Shown here: piece after piece, positions 1 through 11,100 of the stretch
Numbering within the stretch: position 1 is the stretch's first letter
How the letters are laid out: every line of letters starts with the position of its first letter
NCBI GenBank assembly: GCA_037974665.1
Contig: CM075773.1
Span: 46,082,080-46,146,079 of the forward strand
Direction of reading: 5' to 3'
Length of the DNA stretch: 64,000 nucleotides
Origin: Ehretia macrophylla
Taxonomy: Eukaryota > Streptophyta > Magnoliopsida > Boraginales > Ehretiaceae
Program-made: the position numbers and the translations under genes
Notes under the pieces: generated by a model
What the model was told of the DNA's origin: nothing
Seen by the model: only the letters and a program-made list of their open reading frames with translations
Databases searched by the model: none

Positions 1-1340
1 AAGGAAAGAAAAAGGAGGGTTGTGGGGAGAAATGAAATGACAAGAAGATAATGGAAGATCGATTTGAAAGAGATAATGGATATAGGAGTTCTTTTTTTAA
101 ACCCTACTATTTTCAACCCTAAAATCAATTGAAAGCTCAATGAAGAGTAGTTGGAAACTTATAACAGAGTACTTTTGAATTGATAAACAAGAAAGTTCTA
201 GCTTAAATTTTAAATACAATTTAAAATATAAGTATATACTTGGCATACAATATATTATATAGTTGTACAAGGCTTCACCATTAAGTATTGAATCACAATT
301 ATCATAGTTGCAGGGTACAAATCTGAAGTATATAGTTCGATTAGATTCATAGTACTACGATACAAAGTATGTGATTTAGAACAATTCATGATTTCATATA
401 ATTTTTCTTTTCACAATTTAGGACGACTCAAGATTGTAAAAATAATCTCACGATTCACGATTTAAGATGACTTGTGATTTTAGAAAAATGGCAAAAATTC
501 ACAATTTCAGAACTATGGTTTAGATTCATGAGAGAAAGATAAGGGATGAGATAAAAAAAATAAAGAAGGAAAGAAAGATCCTACTAGTTGTACTTCTTTC
601 ATTTTTAAAGCAATCTAGCTTCACTACTAATTTGGAAAAAGTCCAATCACTTTCTTATTATGTAGCTTGTGAGATAAGTAGAATTAATATCTGAACTATT
701 TCAGAGATTTGCTTGGCAGTTTACAGAAATATTCCATCCAATCCAAGAAAAATTATCCACCTCAAAACCAGAAGAAGAAACTAAGAGAATAAATGTTATA
801 AATCTACCCAAAAACATGAAGAGACATGGTGTGTAGGCTGGACGGCTACGACAGGAACATAGGACATGACTCTTTGAACAACTAAGAATGAACAAGATTG
901 ATTTGTTTTAATTAAATACAAAACATCTAAGCGGAAATATAAACTTTGAATATAATTTGGAAGAATCAACATTTGTTAGAATTAAATCAAATATTTGTAT
1001 TCACGAAATGTTCACACGACATGATTCTAGAGCAATTTAATCAAGTGGATGACGACACATGATTGCAGAGCGATATAATCACGTGGATACTAGCTGGAGA
1101 TTATATCATCAATTAGCCAAGAGTTTGGTTGATCCTCCTGTGCATTAAAAAAAAAAAAACAGACCAACTATTAGATATCTAAAAATGAGCAAGAAGACTT
1201 GCACAGATATAAGGATCTATCAAGAACTAGCGATATCATGAACTTTATGAAAGCATGCTTATTATCAAATAATATTGCTAAGTTCTATTGAATCTGGTTT
1301 ACAAATGATATAAACTAAAACACTAAACATAATTAGAAGC
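1..1340. other. AT-rich intergenic DNA, no gene seen
   Basis: I see no coding homology. A 64-codon minus-strand frame at 701-895 has no recognisable domain and I do not treat it as a gene. Around 302-530 there are weak matches to the hAT-like ends seen elsewhere (CATAGTTG and its reverse complement), but no flanking target duplication. Confidence 0.6.
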
Positions 1341-1650
1341 TACACTCATGGAGCTTTCCAATCATATATGACTCATCATCTAATTCCTTCTCAATTGGTG
1401 TAGTTTTTTATGTGAAGTTGGCTCAAAAAACGGATTCAGCAATTTTGTTATTTTTCCATACTTTACCAAAATAGTCATAACTTATTTTACAAAACTCCAA
1501 TTGATGCATCGTTCGAAGCATTACAAACTACACTCATAGAGATCTCTAACCATATATGAATCATCATCTAGGTCTTTCTCAATTGATACATTTTTTTTAT
1601 GTGAAGTTGGACCAAAAAACAGATTCAGCTATTTTGTTATCTTTCTATCT
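1341..1650. repeat. diverged direct duplication of about 120 bp
   Basis: Two related segments, about 1341-1458 and 1529-1650, lie 188 bp apart. Both contain TACACTCAT, a run of ATCATATATGA type, and GTGAAGTTGG followed by AAAAAAC and GATTCAGC. They are roughly 80% alike by eye. No coding sense is apparent and the origin is unknown. Confidence 0.6.
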
Positions 1651-2690
1651 TCCTTTCATTAATTATGGAGTTGGAGTGATTTGCTTAAGCTAGCACTCCT
1701 ATGATAGATGCACTAGCACCATTGTGTCATGTTACGTGTATTATTTTGGATTTTATAGATTGTATCTTTGGAAATTATAGCTATTAAGACTAATTGGAAA
1801 TTCAATAGTGTTCAAAATTCCCAAGGTTGTTTCCAAATTCTGCACACATTTCCTTCTCCTGAAGCGGAGATTAAAACATCATCTTCAACTAGGGCAATGA
1901 ACTTCCCGGCTGAAGCACGAATCACTCGAAGGTTCAAGTCAAAGAGGTCATGACTCTCCAACTACACACCCAGAACATAATGAGAACATTAACTTAGCAA
2001 GAAATACAACTCACTAAAGAATCCAAAATTAAGGTCATAAATTGCGACGAAATACACAACAGCTTGTGGATATCTTTTGCTGATATAAGAAAAACTATAA
2101 ATAAATTAAAAAAAACTTAATCTCTATACAATTACGAATCAGACTTTTCCCTGTTATCTTCTTATTTTTGGTTTTTGAAGGAAATGAGATGAAAACAGAG
2201 TCTGATATGCAGAAATTGACAATAATGCTTTCTTGTCCAATAATTTATGATACCCATTACAAGATTTTCATGCACCACACATATTTATCACATAAATACA
2301 CAACTACAACTGAATAGGAAAAAAACCCAGAAAAATTAAACATATATATCGTATAAACAACACATAAAGATCGAATCTTTGTACATAATTAATGCAGAAA
2401 ATACTGTAAAACACCTTAAAAGTGTTTAATTGAAAAATATAAAAGTAATGATTATAAAGATCGTACCTTTCCTTCTGTGATGAGAAACTCGTGAGAGGGT
2501 GTTTTGGAATGAGCTGAAAATAATATAGGGATTGTTTAGAGAAGAGAGACAAAGTAGTGGATATTGATTTTTAGTGTGTGCAATCTCCAAACATTGAAAA
2601 GCTTTAATTTTTACCTTTTGTCGAATCCTAAGCGAACTGTTTAGAAAAAAAAACTGAGTTTTGGTGGCCATTAATGACAACCGTAGCCAT
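1651..2690. other. AT-rich intergenic DNA, no gene seen
   Basis: Short frames exist on both strands (for example 1768-1953 plus, 2304-2680 minus), but none shows a recognisable domain. Their composition matches the surrounding AT-rich DNA. I see no repeat or transposon end here. Confidence 0.5.
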
Positions 2691-2995
2691 AGATATAATT
2701 AAAATTATAATCAACGACGAATACCGTAAGCGTCGTCAATGTCAATTTTTTTTTGTTAATCAATGACGATGTTTATTTTAGGACCGCCGAGAATGAAGTC
2801 CAAGTGAATAAGTTGGGTGTTGTCTAGCCTATCCAAGCAACAAGGGCGACGTTTAAGAAAAATCGCCGCTAAACAAAAATAAATGCGACTCTTCTACAAA
2901 GCGTCGACAAAAATAACCCACCTAATTCATCTTTGATGACGGTTTTTATTTTATCGTGTTATAAGCACCGCCAATACACCCAATTTCTTGTAGTG
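2691..2995 (-). mobile_element. CACTA-type transposon end, fragment
   Basis: On the minus strand the segment begins CACTACAAGAAAT at 2995, the classic terminus of plant CACTA (En/Spm) elements. It continues into subterminal DNA with reiterated GTCG/CGACG and GCGGT motifs. The partner terminus was not found, so the left limit is approximate and the element is either truncated or very short. There is no coding capacity. Confidence 0.65.
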
Positions 2996-3550
2996 ACTAC
3001 ATCGCCGCCCCATCTGCCACTTAGTGTTTATCTTGTTTGTATAGGCTATGATAGTAATTAAAATAGTTGTTACAAATGAAAGGCTTTTTATCATTAATTC
3101 TATTTTGGCATAGACTTTTGAAATTTGCAAATAAGCAACTTTGTTAGCTTCTTAATTAGTAGGAAGCTTAGGTTTATTAAAGTATGTATGTATGTATGTA
3201 AGTAAGTACATATACATGGGTATAGGTGTATGGTTCAGTTTTTTTTTTTTTTTTTGTGTAGACCAAGGGTCTGCACTCGCATTCAAAAGATTAAGATGGC
3301 TTTCCGCGTATTGGTCCCTAGAATGCCAAAAATATTTGGAGTTTGTAAACATGAGAAAAATTGATGGATGCATGTTCATGGATCCAGAGTCAATTTGTAA
3401 TAATTCTAACTAACTTGAGGATTCAGGTCGCTTTTTGTAGGGTAGTGTTTTCTTAAAAGTGGAAGGTGAAGAAGGATTTGTTGCCTTGCGCTTACACAAG
3501 TGGGTTTTCACCTACATTTATTATGTATTAGTTATATTTGTATGTCGATT
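2996..3550. other. intergenic; contains a segment duplicated at 42.7 kb
   Basis: A short (TATG)n/(TAAG)n microsatellite lies at about 3183-3207. From about 3411 to 3550 the DNA is similar to 42690-42973: both share GAGGATTC, TCGCTTTTTGTA, GTTGCCTTGCGCTT, and TTTGTATGTCGATTAGGTAT. This shows an old duplication. A weaker relative of the first part is at about 20080-20160. No gene is seen. Confidence 0.55.
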
Positions 3551-4171
3551 AGGTATATCTCGTTTGGAATAAAGCTGTTGTTTCAAATCATAGTTTTTGT
3601 ACTTGGCTTATATGCTTAAATCGTAGTCCCACTAAAGAACACCTACTTAGTTGGGGAGTTATTGATTGCACAAAAGGAACGCCTGCTTAGTTGGGGAGTT
3701 ATTGATTGCACAAAATGTGTTTTCTGTGATCTAGGGATGGAATACAGGGATCACCTCTATTTTGAGTGCCTTTTTACCAACAAAATTTGGAGACATTTTT
3801 ATGCTCTTATTAAAGAGCAGAATATTGTTACCCATTGGGATTTGATAATTATCTGACTTAGGCTTTGCAAGAAGAAGACATTGAAGGCAAATATCATGAG
3901 AGCTATGTTTTGTGCAAGCATTTACTACATCTGGCAGGAAAGAAATAGTAGAATTTATATAAAAGGTACTAGCTCGAAACAACAGATGATTGAAAAAATC
4001 AATCTCACAGTTAGAGAAAAAAATTCGTTACAACATAAATACGTCAATAGTGCACAAAATAGATCCCTGTGTTCTTTATAGTAGATTACAGATATTTTGA
4101 TGTAAAAATCTTTTGTATCTTAGTTTTTTACAGTGAAATAAAATGATTACTTGCTTAGCCACAAAAAAAAA
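3551..4171 (+). pseudogene. 5'-truncated LINE, 3' end with zf-RVT and tail
   Basis: The translated frames at 3662-3856 and 3881-4081 match the C-terminal end of plant LINE ORF2. First comes a zf-RVT-like zinc-binding stretch (CVFCDLGMEYRDHLYFEC, then FTNKIW). After a stop comes the usual terminal block (ASIYYIWQERNSRIY). A non-coding tail follows, ending in an A-rich run at about 4161-4171. The RT domain is absent, so this is a 5'-truncated dead copy. Stop codons and the local 40-bp duplication at 3641-3720 break the frame. TTTGTATGTCGATT occurs on both sides and might be a target duplication (see findings for the doubt). Confidence 0.8.
3641..3720 (+). repeat. 40-bp tandem duplication inside LINE fragment
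   Basis: Two adjacent 40-bp units (3641-3680 and 3681-3720) share CTTAGTTGGGGAGTTATTG and GATTGCACAAAA, with few differences. They duplicate the start of the zf-RVT region of the LINE remnant and add stop codons. Confidence 0.85.
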
Positions 4172-6214
4172 ACTTTGTATGTCGATTTGATCAATAAAAT
4201 GGAAGCAGCACATGCGTGTAGGAGGCTGTATGGAAAAATTGAGTACTTTCTCTAATATTCATAGATTTACTTTCTTAAAACAACGCCACCAAATCTTTGT
4301 CCGACCAGGTGGTCCCAGAAAGAATGGGTAGTGCAGAATTGTTCAGTTATGTTATCGATGAATATGATAAATTTTATACCTCGATTGAACAGTAATCTAC
4401 TATATTTGCAACTTTATAACTCTTTTGCATTGGAGGAAGATGTTACCAATGATTTGTGAATCAGTCTAACCCTAAAACAGTATCAGTAGTAGCACATTCA
4501 TAAAGATGAACTAATGCGGGGCATTCACAAGCAAACAAAGGCACATGAAAAATCAAATTTCTAATACATACAATTTGTATCATAATTTTCTTTCATATAG
4601 AATATAACTCTCAATTTTTGTCTTTCTCGTTCAATGTCGCCTAGTAGGCCATTCATTATAAAGCTCCAATATATAATAAGCATAAAAATTAACTGATGCA
4701 TAAATCATAAGATTGAGAGAACACATGAAAATTATTTTTTTAAAGAGAGAATACATGTTCTGATATATATACTCTGATACTATATATAAAGCAATAACAA
4801 TTGAATTTATCAGAAGCTATGTAGTTATCACAGTAAACCACTAAAGGCAAAAGTATGCTATTTGACGCAAAAGACGAAGTCATGATAGTAATTAATTGAT
4901 TGGGTAATTTACCGAAATGGTTCTAGATCTTTATATTTTTTGATATTTAAGTCTACTATCTTTTATTTTGAACAAAATGATTATTCATATTTTATTTTGG
5001 CGACAATTGTTAGTCTTTGGAGCAAAATCTATTAAAAAATAACGTTAGTGAACACGTGAATGACACATGACCGCAAAATATATAAACTTTAGTGTTCTTC
5101 TATCTTAAGATATTATATTCTTACCGACTAATGTTTATACAGTGAATGGTGGAAATCAATGGAGTATATACATGGAAACAGTTCTATTTAGAAGCTTGGA
5201 GAAAATATTTATATGCGGGAGTATCAACGATTAGAATTTTGTCATTGAATATGTGGGAGCAAAAGTTGTCGGATCTATGTGCTTAAGCCTTTCCTGATTG
5301 ATGGGAAGCCCTCTGTATATGCGCCATCAAAGTCATGCATGTCGGGCCCCTTTGGACATCTAACAAGATATTCTTTGAAATAAATAAATGTAAAGTTTGT
5401 ATTAATTAAATTATCACCTAGAAAAATAGGATCCGGATTAAGAATAAGAAAGTTTAAATTATTAAAGAATAATTTATTATATTATTTATTATTTCTAAAT
5501 ATATACATGAGAGATTTATTTTCTCTTTTTATCCTTACATGTCGGTCAATTTTAATATTTTTAAATTAATGAGGATGAGATTTGATAATATATTAAATTA
5601 CTATATTATCTAAAACGTTAAACTATTATACACGAATTTAGTATATTATTTATTTTTTTAACTCTTTGTTCTAACCTTTTGCTAATTATTATAAGTGCAC
5701 CATTCTACGAGTTTATAGTATGTGCAATCAATTAACAATGCATCTAAATGGATAATAGAACTCCAAATGGAAAACAGAAAAAGACACAAGTATATGCTTA
5801 AATATATCAAGTCTATCATGCTAAAACTCCTTGCGCCTTAAATTGTCTATCTAAAGATCAATCACGATAAACTCTACACTTTTTTATTAGTTTTTTTTTT
5901 TTTGTCAGAAAGCTCTTGCACCCATTTTTGCCTATTTAAAGAGTAAAGATCATTAATTAATATTAAAACTGCCCAAGCACTAATTCCTAGACATCATAAT
6001 TAAATGGCTTTTGTTAACTAACTTAGGTCACGCTTGAATGATAATCAGATGTATTACTGCTTTTATGCATGTCGACTCTAGCATGTTTGGAGATTAAATT
6101 AGCTCCTTCATAACACAATCCAGCCCGTTTTAGTAGTGGGGCATGCTATCTGTTTTCAATCGATCATGTGGGCTCTACGTACAGGAGTTTTCATTGACGT
6201 ATTGCAACTATAAT
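4172..6214. other. AT-rich intergenic DNA, no gene seen
   Basis: No coding homology is recognised. The phrase at about 4902-5000 beginning GGGTAATTTACCGAAATGG is typical of dispersed plant non-coding repeats but could not be delimited. The stretch at 5140-5170 (TGAATGGTGGAAA, then TATACATGG) recurs at about 36553-36590, another sign of old segmental duplication. Confidence 0.5.
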
Positions 6215-6317
6215 GTATTGTGAGTCTTGATGGAGCCTTGTAAATTCTTTTGACTTTGGACTTAATGAAAAGCTTTTTCTTTTCCAGCAAAAAAAAAAAA
6301 AAAAAGTATTGTGAGTC
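6215..6317 (+). mobile_element. 79-bp LINE 3' tail with 12-bp target duplication
   Basis: A body of about 62 bp plus an A17 run (6227-6305) is bracketed by identical 12-bp copies of GTATTGTGAGTC at 6215-6226 and 6306-6317. The body ends TTAATGAAAAGC, a T-rich stretch, CCAGC, then poly(A), as plant LINE 3' ends do. An extremely 5'-truncated LINE insertion is the simplest reading. A SINE-like retroposon is the alternative. Confidence 0.85.
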
Positions 6318-6706
6318 GGCTTCTCAGGCGGAGGAATGCACTAGCTTGTCAATCAGCATGTGCGATGGTTGCATCTTGTGGTCTTCCACAGTGTTTTATA
6401 GAGTCTGATGCTTGTACAATCATCAAACCTTTTTTGGAAATTCACGATTCTGATTGGAGGATTTTCTACATTATTTAGAACTCTCTTATCTCTTATCTTC
6501 TAATTATTACGACCATACGTTCGTGACTTGCCAACTATGTGGCCAATTGAATTGATATGGCAATTAGGATAGGTCTCTTTAATTCTTCCAAGGGGATTGT
6601 AATTTTTCCTTGGAGCTATATTTATTGTAACAATTAGATGATTAATCTTCGGGCAATGGCTAGTGCTTGTGTTAATAAAGTTTTCTTTTTGACCAAAAAA
6701 AAAAAA
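6318..6706 (+). pseudogene. RNase H-like LINE 3' remnant
   Basis: Forward translation gives fragments such as RNALACQSACAMVASCG and CFIESDACTIIKPFLE. These match the RVT_3 RNase H-like domain of plant LINEs, in which the ESD acidic motif is typical. Several stop codons and at least one frame change follow. The segment ends TTTTTGACC plus an A12 run at about 6692-6703, a retroposon tail. The 79-bp LINE tail at 6227-6305 probably interrupts its 5' side. Confidence 0.65.
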
Positions 6707-7079
6707 GTACGTGCTTATGAAAGCAATAATGTTTTACCTTTTTCATTTCATTAAATATGAAAAGACAAACATGCAATTAAAACTAAACAGGTAACTTGCC
6801 CGTTCAAAATTTGTGGAGATGGAAGGGATTGGGAAGTGAAAGGGGAAATTTATTAGTTTATGCAGAAGAAGAAGCCAAGATTGCTTGGTTAATTGTAGAC
6901 GAAATACGATATTCTTTAAACAACTAAACAAATCAAATTTTTGTCTAATCTTTGCTTATTATTAGTAAACCTATCTACTTCTTCGTCTGTTCATTAAAAC
7001 AACATACCCTGCAATTCACTTTTACTAGTACGTTGCACTCTATTCACAATGACTCTATAGAACTTCAAAAGGAAAATAG
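6707..7079. other. intergenic; weak match to upstream DNA of the 34-kb gene
   Basis: About 6905-6990 (CAACTAAACAAAT, then CTTATTATTAGTAAACCTAT, then TTCTTCGTC) resembles 34222-34290 just upstream of the small membrane-protein copy. It may be a leftover from another copy of that duplication. No coding part is seen here. Confidence 0.35.
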
Positions 7080-7084
7080 ATAAC

Positions 7085-7322
7085 AATTAGAAGATCTCAT
7101 CAATCAGAAGATTTGACTTCCCTTAATCATGGGATCAGATTTCTGTAATTGTGTAAATGAAATCATGATTGGTTATTTACCTAGAATAGATTTCCCTTCA
7201 TACCTAGAATAGACTTATTTGTATAGTATAAATGCTTGTAATATATTGCAGAGAAGATACACAAAAGAAAGAGAAGAAGTTTTCTTTCCCAATTCTTCTT
7301 GCTGTCAATCCTAAATTTAACA
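7085..7322 (+). repeat. 5' LTR of outer copia element
   Basis: It matches 16443-16684 throughout. It starts AATTAGAAG where the 3' copy has TATTAGAAG, and ends TTTAACA directly before the primer-binding site. A TATA-like GTATAGTATAAATGC lies near the 3' third. The expected TG start is not preserved in either copy. Confidence 0.93.
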
Positions 7323-7334
7323 TGGTATCAGAGC
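7323..7334 (+). promoter_or_regulatory. primer-binding site, tRNA-iMet type (outer element)
   Basis: TGGTATCAGAGC immediately follows the 5' LTR. It is the standard plant copia primer site, complementary to the 3' end of initiator methionine tRNA. Confidence 0.92.
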
Positions 7335-7410
7335 ACCGTTTCTGGTGACTCTGCATACCTCACTGCTTCCGCAACAATCATACACAAACAAACATAATAA
7401 CCTCGCTATC

Positions 7411-7856
7411 ATGAGTGACCCCAAACAATCGACTGAGACTTCATCAGAAGTCTCGGACCCTTTTACCTTGCATCACTCAAATCAACCGGGAAACATTCTG
7501 GTTTCAAAGGTTCTTGTAGGCGACAACTATGGAGCATGGAGTCGTGCTATGAGGATTAGCCTGAGGGCAAAAAATAAACTCGGATTTGTTAATGGAACCA
7601 TTGAAGCCCCATCTGAAACCGACAAGACATATGCATCATGGCAGAGATGCAATGATATGGTTCTTACCTGATTTTGAACTCCGTTCATGGAGACATTGTA
7701 AATAGTGTTTCCTATTACACAACAGCGGCAGAGGTTTGGATAGATCTTCGAGACCGTTATTCACAAGGCAATGATGCACGAATCTTCCAACTCAAACGCG
7801 AAATTGTTGAGCTTCGACAAGGTGAACAGTCCATCGCTGTTTACTATACCAGGATG
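7411..7856 (+). pseudogene. gag N-terminal part of outer copia element
   Basis: The frame can begin at 7345 or, more likely, at the ATG at 7411 (MSDPKQST). The protein resembles the copia gag N-terminal domain: FTLHHSNQPGN, VGDNYGAWSRAMRISL and KNKLGFVNG. At about 7669-7671 one missing base shifts the frame, and gag resumes at 7674 (MNSVHGDIVNSV, then AAEVWIDLRDRYSQGND). The inner retrotransposon interrupts it after 7856, within the sequence TRM. Gag continues in the same frame at 12570, which confirms a simple insertion. Gag would form the virus-like particle in the cytoplasm. This copy is inactive. Confidence 0.9.
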
Positions 7857-8045
7857 TAATATGAAGGAGTCCATCTGATTCATATCTCCTTTGATGATAT
7901 CCTCTTATCCCATTGCTTAAGGGATAAACTATTGTAATCTTCATCCTTATCATTACTAACTCAATGTTGTATTATTGTATATATACTGCCTACAGTGAAG
8001 TAATATAATTAAGCTTGCTTCTGCACATATTTGCTTTCTCTTATA
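7857..8045 (+). repeat. 5' LTR of inner copia element
   Basis: 189 bp, matching 12376-12564 with three substitutions (near offsets 6, 39 and 54). It ends CTCTTATA directly before the primer site. TATA-like TGTATATATACTG lies in its second half. Confidence 0.94.
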
Positions 8046-8058
8046 TGGTATCAAGAGC
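8046..8058 (+). promoter_or_regulatory. primer-binding site (inner element), one extra A
   Basis: TGGTATCAAGAGC follows the 5' LTR. Compared with the outer element's TGGTATCAGAGC it has one extra A, so complementarity to the iMet tRNA is interrupted after about 8 bases. This is a variant seen in some plant copia elements. Confidence 0.8.
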
Positions 8059-8125
8059 ATATCTTTTGCTCTAACGAGTTCACGATCCTGACCTTACCTC
8101 TTTTTTTTTTCTTTCTTCTCCCACC

Positions 8126-11100
8126 ATGTCTTCCGGTTCCACATCCCCTTCCTCTTCAGGTCTTCCCACTGAGCAACCCATGTTATCTTCGGCTCCTTCC
8201 CTCATCTCTATCAATGCTGCGAGTCAGCTTCCACTCAAACTGACCCCCACGAATTACTATTCGTGGAAGACCCAATTTGATGCTCTCCTTTTTGGATATG
8301 ATTTGGCTGGCTATGTTGATGGTAGTCGCCTCTGTCCACCCGCTGAGATCACTGAAGCCGGCAAGAAAGTTCCGAATCCTGAGTATATGCTTTGGATGCG
8401 CCAAGACAAACTCATTCTTCTTGGCTTTATTGGCTCTCTCAGTCCTGCTCTCGTGCCTGTTATTCGTTCATGTCAGACATCCGCTGAGGCTTGGCAACGT
8501 CTTGCGAAGATCTATGCCAACCCGTCGTCATCTCGTATCATGGGTCTCACGGAGCAGCTGACCCTTCTCTCTCGCGGCACTCAATCTGTGTCTGATTATC
8601 TGTCTCAAGTGCGTGACCTTGCTGACGAGCTTGCTCTTGTTGGCTCCCCTGTCCCGCCTCAATACCTAATCACTCACACCCTCAATGGGCTTGGTCCTGC
8701 CTTCAAAGAGCTTGCCGCGGCTGTTCGAGCTCGCGACACAGTTACTAGCCTTGATGAATTAGTGGACAAACTGCTTGAGTATGAGCAGTACATGAAACGT
8801 GAAGAGCAGCATGCTAGCACTGGAGTTCTTGGTCCAGTTACTATTAACGCTTCATCCTACTTGCCTGCCTCCAATTCTAGTTAAAACAAGAAGTCGTTTA
8901 ACAACAACAGAGGTGGTTCTAAGTCTAATGGCCCTACATCTAATAAGCATGGGTTTGGTTCTGCCACTAATTCTCAAAAGCCTGTTATATATTGTCAATT
9001 CTGTGAAAAACGAGGCCATACTGCTTGTCAGTGTTTTCAAGCAAAGAAACTATTCTTCACTTCTGCTCCTACTGCCAATGTCACCACTACCTCACCTTCT
9101 AATCAGTCTTGGCTCCTTGATACAGGGGCCTCCCATCATGTCACTGCTGATTTGGGCAATCTTTCCATTCGACAACATTATGAGGGTCCGGATGATGTGG
9201 TCATAGGCGATGGTTCAGGTTTGAAAATTTCGCATGTTGGTCATACCAGTTTGCCTTCTGCCTCTCGTTCCTTTTCCTTAAATAATGTCTTACATGTTCC
9301 CTCAATGCATCGTAATCTCATCTCCGTAAATCAGTTTTGTCGTAGTAATAATGCTTCCGTTGAGTTTAACCCATCTTCCTTTTGTGTGAAGGATCTGTTC
9401 ACGGGGGTACCCCTCGCGGTGGGACGGAGCAAGAATAACGTATACGAATGGGCTTCTGATGATGTTTCTATTCCTCTTAAACAGGTGCATGTGAGCACTC
9501 ACCACAGTATGTCGTTGTGGCATGATCGGCTAGGGCATCCGACTCCCAAAATTGTCCGCCAACTAGTGTCCAATAAACATATTCCTTCTTTTTGTAGTAC
9601 GTCGGAGTTTTCTTGTAATGCTTGTCGTTGTAGTAAATCTCATAAGTTACCCTTTGGGATTTCCAGTTTAACGAGCAGTCGTCCGTTAGAACTTGTGTTT
9701 ACCGATGTTTGGGGTCCTTCCCCCGTCCGTTCAATAAATGGATATTCATATTATATTCTGTTTGTTGATCATTTTACAAAGTTTACTTGGCTTTTTCCGT
9801 TAGCTTACAAGTCTGATGTTTTTACGATTTTTCCAATTTTTAAAAGCATGGTTGAGAAACACTTTGATCAACAAATTGTAACAATCTATTCTGATGGAGG
9901 CACAAAATACAAAAGTCTTTCTTCCTTTTTTTCAAAGTTTGGCATTCAGCATTTGATTTCTCCGCCCTATACCCCTGAGCATGTGGCTCCTGCTGAACGA
10001 CGCCATAGGCACGTTGTGGAAACTGGCCTTACTCTTTTGCATCGCGCATCTTTACCCCTTTCTTTGTGGCCTTTTGCCTTCACTACTGCGGTTTTTTTAA
10101 TTAACATACTTCCTACTGCAGTTCTCAACGGCAAGTCACCTTTTGAATGTCTTTTTAAAACAACACCAAATTTTTCCAAATTAAAAATATTTGGCTGCCT
10201 CTGTTATCCATGGCTCAGGCCATATGCGCCACACAAGCTGGCTCCTCGATCTCAACCTTGTATCTTCTTAGGCTATTCGCTAATTCATGATAGTTATGTA
10301 TGTTACGAGCCAACCCGACACAAATTTTATCATTCACGTCATGTAACCTTCGTTGAAGGTGTTTTTCCTTCTCTTCCTTCTTTAGCTTCCCACTCTCTTG
10401 TCCATCGAAAAACAGTGTTCACTTGGTCTTCTCTTACCCCAGACATGTCTCAGCCTCCACCTATGTCGCCTACCCACCCAGCAGATAATCCGCTCTCATG
10501 TGCCTCACCTATTGTTCAAGAGGTCCCATCTTTCACTAGCCCACTCGCCGAGCATGCACAACAAGTTATTCAGTCAGCTCCACGTGAACCACCACAACAA
10601 CAAGCCATGTTGCATGCATCTGCTATTGGATCATCATCAGCTTCCCATTCGTCTGCGCCATCTGATCCATCACATCCTCAGGGTGTGTCCCCTGTAGTTG
10701 ATTTACCTCACTCATCGGTTACAGTCAACCCTCCTACACACCATATGCAGACTCGATTGAAAAGTAATATCAGGAAGCCCAAACACATTACATCTCTCAC
10801 TGCAACCAAACACATCTTACCTTCACCTATTGAGCCGTCCACTATTAAGCAGGCTCTAAAGCATGAAGAATGACGCAATGCCATGCTTGACGAATTGGCT
10901 GCTCTTCATCGAAATGGTACATGGTCCTTAGTACCAAGGGAGTACTCACAAAATGTGGTTGGTTGTCGTTGGGTTTTCAGAATTAAGCGACATCCAGATG
11001 GTAGTATTGCTCGGTACAAAGCTAGATTGGTGGCCAAAGGTTTTAATCAGCGCCCTGGTCTCGACTACACCGAAACCTTTAGTCCAGTTGTGAAACCCGC

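Noticed and set aside
302-530. Possible third hAT-like element with CATAGTTG ends
   Set aside because: No 8-bp flanking duplication, and the arms do not show the AATCG reiteration clearly.
7323-8058. tRNA-Met-like sequences
   Set aside because: These are only primer-binding sites of the two retrotransposons, 12-13 bases long; no tRNA fold.
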